A DNA stretch of 55,497 nt from Hyphomicrobiales bacterium. Lineage in GTDB: Bacteria; Pseudomonadota; Alphaproteobacteria; Rhizobiales; Beijerinckiaceae. Of this stretch, positions 52,007 to 55,497 are shown one piece after another. The stretch lies in assembly GCA_019237205.1 (NCBI GenBank), contig JAFAHO010000422.1, positions 1-55,497 of the forward strand. The letters run 5' to 3'. Position 1 is the stretch's first letter. Each line of letters begins with the position of its first letter. The position numbers were made by a program, and so were the translations under genes. The notes beneath the pieces are model-generated. The model ran no database searches. It was given only the letters and a program-made list of their open reading frames with translations, and had not been told where the DNA came from.

Positions 52007-52495
52007 CTATCGGCGGGCGCGTCCATCGCGAAGCTCGGCCGTCGTCTCCCGTTGCTGGCTCAAATGGACATCCATCGCTTCGCGGGCGAGCCGGTCCGCG
52101 CGTTCATTGTGTTCGTCGCCGGCATGTCCTTTGACCCAAATCCATTCAACATGATGCCGCCCTGCCGCGGCATCGAGCCGACGCCAAAGATCCTCGTTCT
52201 TCACCGGCTTCCTGCCGGCGGTGCGCCAGCCATTGCGTTTCCAGCCAGTGAGCCACGCGGTCACGCCTCCGCGCAGATATTGGGAGTCCGTGTGAAGGCT
52301 CACCGCGCAAGCGCGCTTGAGAGATTCGAGAGCCTCGATGGCGGCGGTAAGCTCCATGCGGTTGTTGGTGGTCAGCGCCTCGCCGCCCTTCAGTTCCTTT
52401 TCATGCGATCCGTAGCGCAGTACGGCGCCCCAGCCGCCAGGGCCGGGATTTCCGGAACATGCGCCATCGGTCCAGATGGATACGCGTCCGCTCAC
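52007..52495 (-). CDS. rnhA: Ribonuclease HI
   Basis: A 162-residue endonuclease that cuts the RNA strand of RNA-DNA hybrids. Catalytic residues are in place: D10 ([17 protein letters not shown]), E48 ([13 protein letters not shown]), D70 (LHTDSQYL) and the last Asp in [21 protein letters not shown] supplies the flexible His loop. The start codon overlaps the end of thrB by four bases, so both are translated from one message. Confidence 0.97.
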   Translation of the reverse strand: MSGRVSIWTDGACSGNPGPGGWGAVLRYGSHEKELKGGEALTTNNRMELTAAIEALESLKRACAVSLHTDSQYLRGGVTAWLTGWKRNGWRTAGRKPVKNEDLWRRLDAAAGRHHVEWIWVKGHAGDEHNERADRLAREAMDVHLSQQRETTAELRDGRARR

Positions 52496-53457
52496 CGCGT
52501 GAGCCCGTAGTCAGCAGCCGTCTTCACGAGTTGATGGAAGCGCAGCTTGTCGCGATACTCGAGCGGATTCTTCGGCGCGACCTTTGCCCCGGGCGGGACA
52601 TTGAGCCAGTCGACGAGGCGCGTCAGCATGAAACGCAGCGCTGCGCCTCGCGCAAGGACCGGCAGCGCCTCGATCTCGGCGTCTTCGAGCCTGCGGACGC
52701 GCTCGTAACCCGAGATCATCGCCCGGCCCTTGGACACGTTGAAGGCGTTGTCAGGCTCGAAACACCACGCGCCGAGACAGATCGCCAGATCGTAGGCCAG
52801 CGCGTCGTTGCAGGCGAAATAGAAGTCGATGAGTCCCGAAAGCTTTTGGCCAAGAAAGAACACGTTGTCGTTGAAGAGATCGGCGTGGATGACCCCGCTC
52901 GGCAAACCCTTCGGCCACCGTTCCTCGAGAAACGCGAGCTCCGCGGCGCACTCTTGGCGGAGGTGCGGCGTAACCTCGTCGGCCCTCGATTCCGCCGTGT
53001 GAAACAGCGGAGGCCAGCCCTCGAGCGATAGCGAATTGACTCGCCGGAGATGAAAATCGGCGCCCGCAATATGCATGCGCGCGAGCGCCTGGCCAACTTC
53101 GCCGCAATGGGCGACGTTCGGTCGACGGATCCATAGCCCGTCGAGAAAAGTCACGATGGCCGCCGGGCGGCCTGCAAGCTCGCCGAGCGCTTCGCCCGCG
53201 CGATTGCGCACGGGTTGCGGGCAGGTGACGCCGCGCTCGGAAAGATGCTCCATCAGTCCGATGAAAAAGGGCAGATCGGTCGCCTTCACTCGCTTTTCGT
53301 AGAGAGTGAGGATGAACTGGCTTCTCGTGGTGCGCACTAGGAAGTTGGAGTTTTCGACCCCCTCGGCAATCCCTTTGAAGGATATGACTTCGCCGATGTC
53401 GTAAAGCGCCAGAAAGTCGCTCAACGCTTCATCCGAGACTTCAGTGTAGACGGCCAT
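52492..53457 (-). CDS. thrB: Homoserine kinase, aminoglycoside-phosphotransferase-like type
   Basis: A 321-residue kinase phosphorylating homoserine for threonine synthesis. It starts [22 protein letters not shown], a recognisable ThrB N-terminus, and has the glycine-poor nucleotide loop [15 protein letters not shown], the catalytic loop [13 protein letters not shown] and the metal-binding [13 protein letters not shown]. The length is typical. In Rhizobiales the order is ispH-thrB-rnhA; here thrB-rnhA is intact, but an EamA transporter on the opposite strand and an ispH remnant lie upstream. A TTG eight codons earlier (53481) is a less likely start. Confidence 0.94.
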   Translation of the reverse strand: MAVYTEVSDEALSDFLALYDIGEVISFKGIAEGVENSNFLVRTTRSQFILTLYEKRVKATDLPFFIGLMEHLSERGVTCPQPVRNRAGEALGELAGRPAAIVTFLDGLWIRRPNVAHCGEVGQALARMHIAGADFHLRRVNSLSLEGWPPLFHTAESRADEVTPHLRQECAAELAFLEERWPKGLPSGVIHADLFNDNVFFLGQKLSGLIDFYFACNDALAYDLAICLGAWCFEPDNAFNVSKGRAMISGYERVRRLEDAEIEALPVLARGAALRFMLTRLVDWLNVPPGAKVAPKNPLEYRDKLRFHQLVKTAADYGLTR

Positions 53458-53697
53458 GACGTGTTTGCTTATTTCGTGCAAGGGGAGAGCGGCGGCGATC
53501 CCGCTTAGCTCGCGCGCTTAAGGGGCGTCAATCGCGGCCTTCGTCTTGGGATCACGAAGCCAAGGCATATCCGCGAGAGCGTCCTGCTGCGGCTCCCCGT
53601 GCCGGGGGCGGCAATAGCATTCGGGCAAGCTAACCACGAGCCGGATCGGCGCGACGGCTGTCTCGCAGCCGCGGGCGCGAAACGGAGTTCTGAGACG

Positions 53698-54600
53698 ATG
53701 GCCTCCGGAGGCCTATGGGTTCTGGTGACCCTCATGGCGTCGAGCGCGCAGACGCTACGCAATGCGATGCAGCGCGACCTCATCGGAGCGCTCGGGGCTG
53801 TCGGCGCCGCGCAGGTGCGCTTCTTGTTCGGGCTTCCGTTCGCGGTCTTGTTTCTGGCCGGGATGCTGGCTGCGACCGGCCTCGATGCGCCGCCGCTGAA
53901 GCTCGCGAATCTCGTCTGGACGGGGTTCGGGGCGTTCTCGCAAGTGATCGCCACCGCGATGATGCTGGCCGCGATGCGCACGCGCAGTTTCGTCGTCGCC
54001 GTCGCCTATACCAAGACGGAGCCGGCGCAGGTCGCGCTCTTCGGCCTCGTGGCGTTCAACGAGAAGCCGACCATCGCTCTGATCGCGGCGATCGCGTTTG
54101 CGATGATTGGCGTCGGATTGATGTCGGTTCGGAGCGGGAAGGAGCTTGCGAGCGACTGGCGCTCGGCGGCGTACGGGCTCGCCTCCGCGACCTTCTTCGC
54201 CTTCGCGGCGATCGGCTTCCGCGCAGCGGTCATCGGCGTCGAGACTCCGTCGCGACCGCTTGCGGCCGCAGTGATCCTCGTCGTCGGCCTTGCGATCCAG
54301 TCGGCGACGCTTGCGCTCTATCTCGGCGTCTTCGACCGTGCCGGGGCGCGCGCCATCCTCGCCGCGTGGCGATCGTCGTTGTTCGCAGGCTTCATGGGCG
54401 CGCTCGCTTCGCAGCTCTGGTTCATCGCCTTCGCGCTGACGGACGCGGCGCGGGTGCGCACGCTCGCGCTGATCGAGGTGCCGTTGGCGCAGATCGTCTC
54501 GCTAAAGCTGTTCCGCGAGCCGCCGTCGCTCCGCGACGGCTTGGGTATGGCGCTGATCTTGCTTGCGGCAGGGATCCTCGTTTGGGCCGGCGGGTACTAG
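53698..54600 (+). CDS. EamA (DMT) family transporter
   Basis: A 300-residue membrane protein with ten predicted helices in two repeated halves, as expected for drug/metabolite transporters. VAVAYTKTEPAQVALFGLVAFNEKPTIAL in the first half and TLALIEVPLAQIVSLKLFREPPSLRDGLGMALILLAAGILV in the second are the repeated EamA end segments. Substrate unknown. It stands opposite to thrB and to the ispH remnant and ends right where the remnant ends, so it probably entered here, or its neighbourhood was deleted, when ispH was lost. Confidence 0.85.
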   Translation: MASGGLWVLVTLMASSAQTLRNAMQRDLIGALGAVGAAQVRFLFGLPFAVLFLAGMLAATGLDAPPLKLANLVWTGFGAFSQVIATAMMLAAMRTRSFVVAVAYTKTEPAQVALFGLVAFNEKPTIALIAAIAFAMIGVGLMSVRSGKELASDWRSAAYGLASATFFAFAAIGFRAAVIGVETPSRPLAAAVILVVGLAIQSATLALYLGVFDRAGARAILAAWRSSLFAGFMGALASQLWFIAFALTDAARVRTLALIEVPLAQIVSLKLFREPPSLRDGLGMALILLAAGILVWAGGY

Positions 54601-55052
54601 GGGTCTCCGCCGCTAGCCTCGCGATGCACCTTGGTCACGGGCGAGCAGATTGCATGGATGGTGGGGAGGCGACGCGCTCGATGAACACGACGCCATTGGC
54701 CTTGAGGGAGTCGGCGACGAACCCGTTGTGCACGATCTCGCGGCACACATGGACCGGGCGGCCCGTAGATCTGCAGCGCCCGCTCGACAACGTCGATCGC
54801 CCGCACGACGGCCGCGCAGAACGCGCACCGCGCGCAGAGGACGACCCGCAATGGGGTTTTTGCGTGGGGTCGCGGCAGTCTCGGTCATGGCGGCGTGCCA
54901 CCTGGCAGAGCAAGGCGGGGAGTCAAGGCCGGGGCGGGATCCTGCCGGCGGCGCCCGCTCTCGAGGCGCGGTCGCCGACCGCGCTCTGCCGCGTTCTGGT
55001 TGAACTTGGAGTTGCGCAAGACGAGTCCGAAAGCGTCGTTGTCTTCAGCGCG
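54601..55052. other. Interval holding the ispH remnant and its former promoter side
   Basis: Besides the ispH pieces, 54889-55052 shows no gene. It lies downstream of the Crp/Fnr-type gene, both being on the minus strand, and no clear terminator is visible. Confidence 0.5.
54613..54888 (-). pseudogene. ispH: Decayed ispH (4-hydroxy-3-methylbut-2-enyl diphosphate reductase)
   Basis: Pieces of IspH are spread over all three minus-strand frames: MTETAATPRK, then PLRVVLCARCAFCAAVVRAIDVVERALQIYGPP, then after a frameshift VHVCREIVHNGFVADSLKANGVVFIE, then, after the loss of about 45 residues, ICSPVTKVHREA. Intact IspH would read CxPRGFCAGVVRAIDVVERAL, HEIVHNRYVVDSL and ATCPLVTKVHREA at these places. 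The rest of the ~320-residue protein is missing; the break is next to the EamA gene stop. IspH is essential in the MEP isoprenoid pathway, so another copy must exist elsewhere. Confidence 0.85.
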
Positions 55053-55497
55053 CTACCGCGCCCCCTCGGCGAAAGCGGCGAGCCGGGCGACATCGCTGAT
55101 GGTGACGCTTTCGCGCTCGACCACAACTCCGACCTCGCCGAGCTTGCCAAGCGCGCGGGAGAAGCTCTCGGGCTTCATCCCGAGGCGGTTTGCGATCAGC
55201 GCCTTCTCGTAGGGCAGCGCGATGCGCGCGGGGCCGGAAGCGGACTGAGCCTGCTTGACGAAAAAGCCTGCGATGCGCTGTGGCGCAGATTGGGCCTTCA
55301 GCTGTTCAATCTCGTCCGCCAGCCGCCTCAGCCGCATTGATGCGGCGGCAAGCATGTCGAACGCCAGTTGCGGCTTATCGAGCACCGCCTGGCGCAGTTT
55401 TGTTGCGGCGATTTTGAGAATGCGCGCCGGGGAAGCTGCCTCGCAGCTTGCCGGATAGCGGCCGCCGAGGAACATCGCGACCTCTGCGAAGGTCTCG
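55053..55497 (-). CDS. Crp/Fnr family transcription regulator (N-terminal part outside the window)
   Basis: The last 147 codons of a cyclic-nucleotide-binding-type regulator. The visible part opens with ETFAEVAMFLGGRYPASCEAAS, the end of the cupin-like sensor domain, followed by the long dimerisation helix (ASMRLRRLADEIEQLKAQS) and a winged helix-turn-helix (LPYEKALIANRLGMKPESFSRALGKLGEVGVVVERESVTI). No Cys cluster for an FNR-type [4Fe-4S] centre is seen in this part; the N-terminus would decide. Subgroup (Crp, Fnr, Dnr/Nnr) cannot be fixed. Confidence 0.88.
   Translation of the reverse strand, partial: ETFAEVAMFLGGRYPASCEAASPARILKIAATKLRQAVLDKPQLAFDMLAAASMRLRRLADEIEQLKAQSAPQRIAGFFVKQAQSASGPARIALPYEKALIANRLGMKPESFSRALGKLGEVGVVVERESVTISDVARLAAFAEGAR

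Overview
The window is a high-GC chromosomal segment from an alphaproteobacterium, most likely of the order Rhizobiales/Hyphomicrobiales (a Beijerinckiaceae/Methylocystaceae-like member fits, but I cannot fix the genus). The main pointers are a perfect CIRCE operator at groESL, CpdR next to an N-formylglutamate amidohydrolase, leuS-lptE, a DUF2852 protein, a Bradyrhizobium-type TlpA, a CyaC-like cyclase with a cytochrome-b-like membrane part, the thrB-rnhA pair and Rhizobiales-style intergenic palindromes. No tRNA, rRNA, transposase, integrase or CRISPR array was recognised.

Layout. 1-1.6 kb: groEL (cut by the window edge) and groES with promoter and CIRCE. 2-8.4 kb: a repeat-rich secreted protein, a PheC-type periplasmic dehydratase, cpdR, an amidohydrolase, hisN, an SSS-family transporter and a ParB-like protein. 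8.6-19.3 kb: leuS-lptE, a dipeptide/oligopeptide ABC transporter (two permeases, two ATPases), a DUF2852 gene, a strong bidirectional terminator, the matching solute-binding protein and an amidase. 19.9-25.7 kb: an accessory minus-strand group (large cyclase-ATPase-TPR regulator, methyltransferase, two paralogous NTF2-like proteins), AT-rich at its start. 25.7-30.4 kb: a decayed gene, ackA, a basic amino acid decarboxylase and a GNAT acetyltransferase. 30.4-37.6 kb: a complete nitrate assimilation operon (narK-nirB-nirD-nasA) behind a long palindrome, a sigma-54 promoter and a terminator-like leader hairpin. 38.7-45.6 kb: a membrane cyclase divergent from a stand-alone NRPS-like enzyme of the epsilon-poly-lysine-synthase architecture, followed by its own phosphopantetheinyl transferase. 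46-50.4 kb: argH, tlpA and a GGDEF-EAL protein. 50.6-55.5 kb: an N-acyl amino acid synthase-like gene, a small hypothetical gene, rnhA-thrB, an EamA transporter, a decayed ispH and a partial Crp/Fnr regulator.

How the genes work together. The nitrate block imports nitrate, reduces it to nitrite and then ammonia, and carries its own control region. The ABC block with its amidase looks like peptide or amide uptake and hydrolysis. The NRPS-like gene plus PPTase forms a self-contained two-gene biosynthetic unit whose product is unknown; this is the best candidate for an undescribed system here. The broken ispH beside thrB-rnhA and the broken gene beside ackA show that conserved Rhizobiales gene blocks have been rearranged in this genome.
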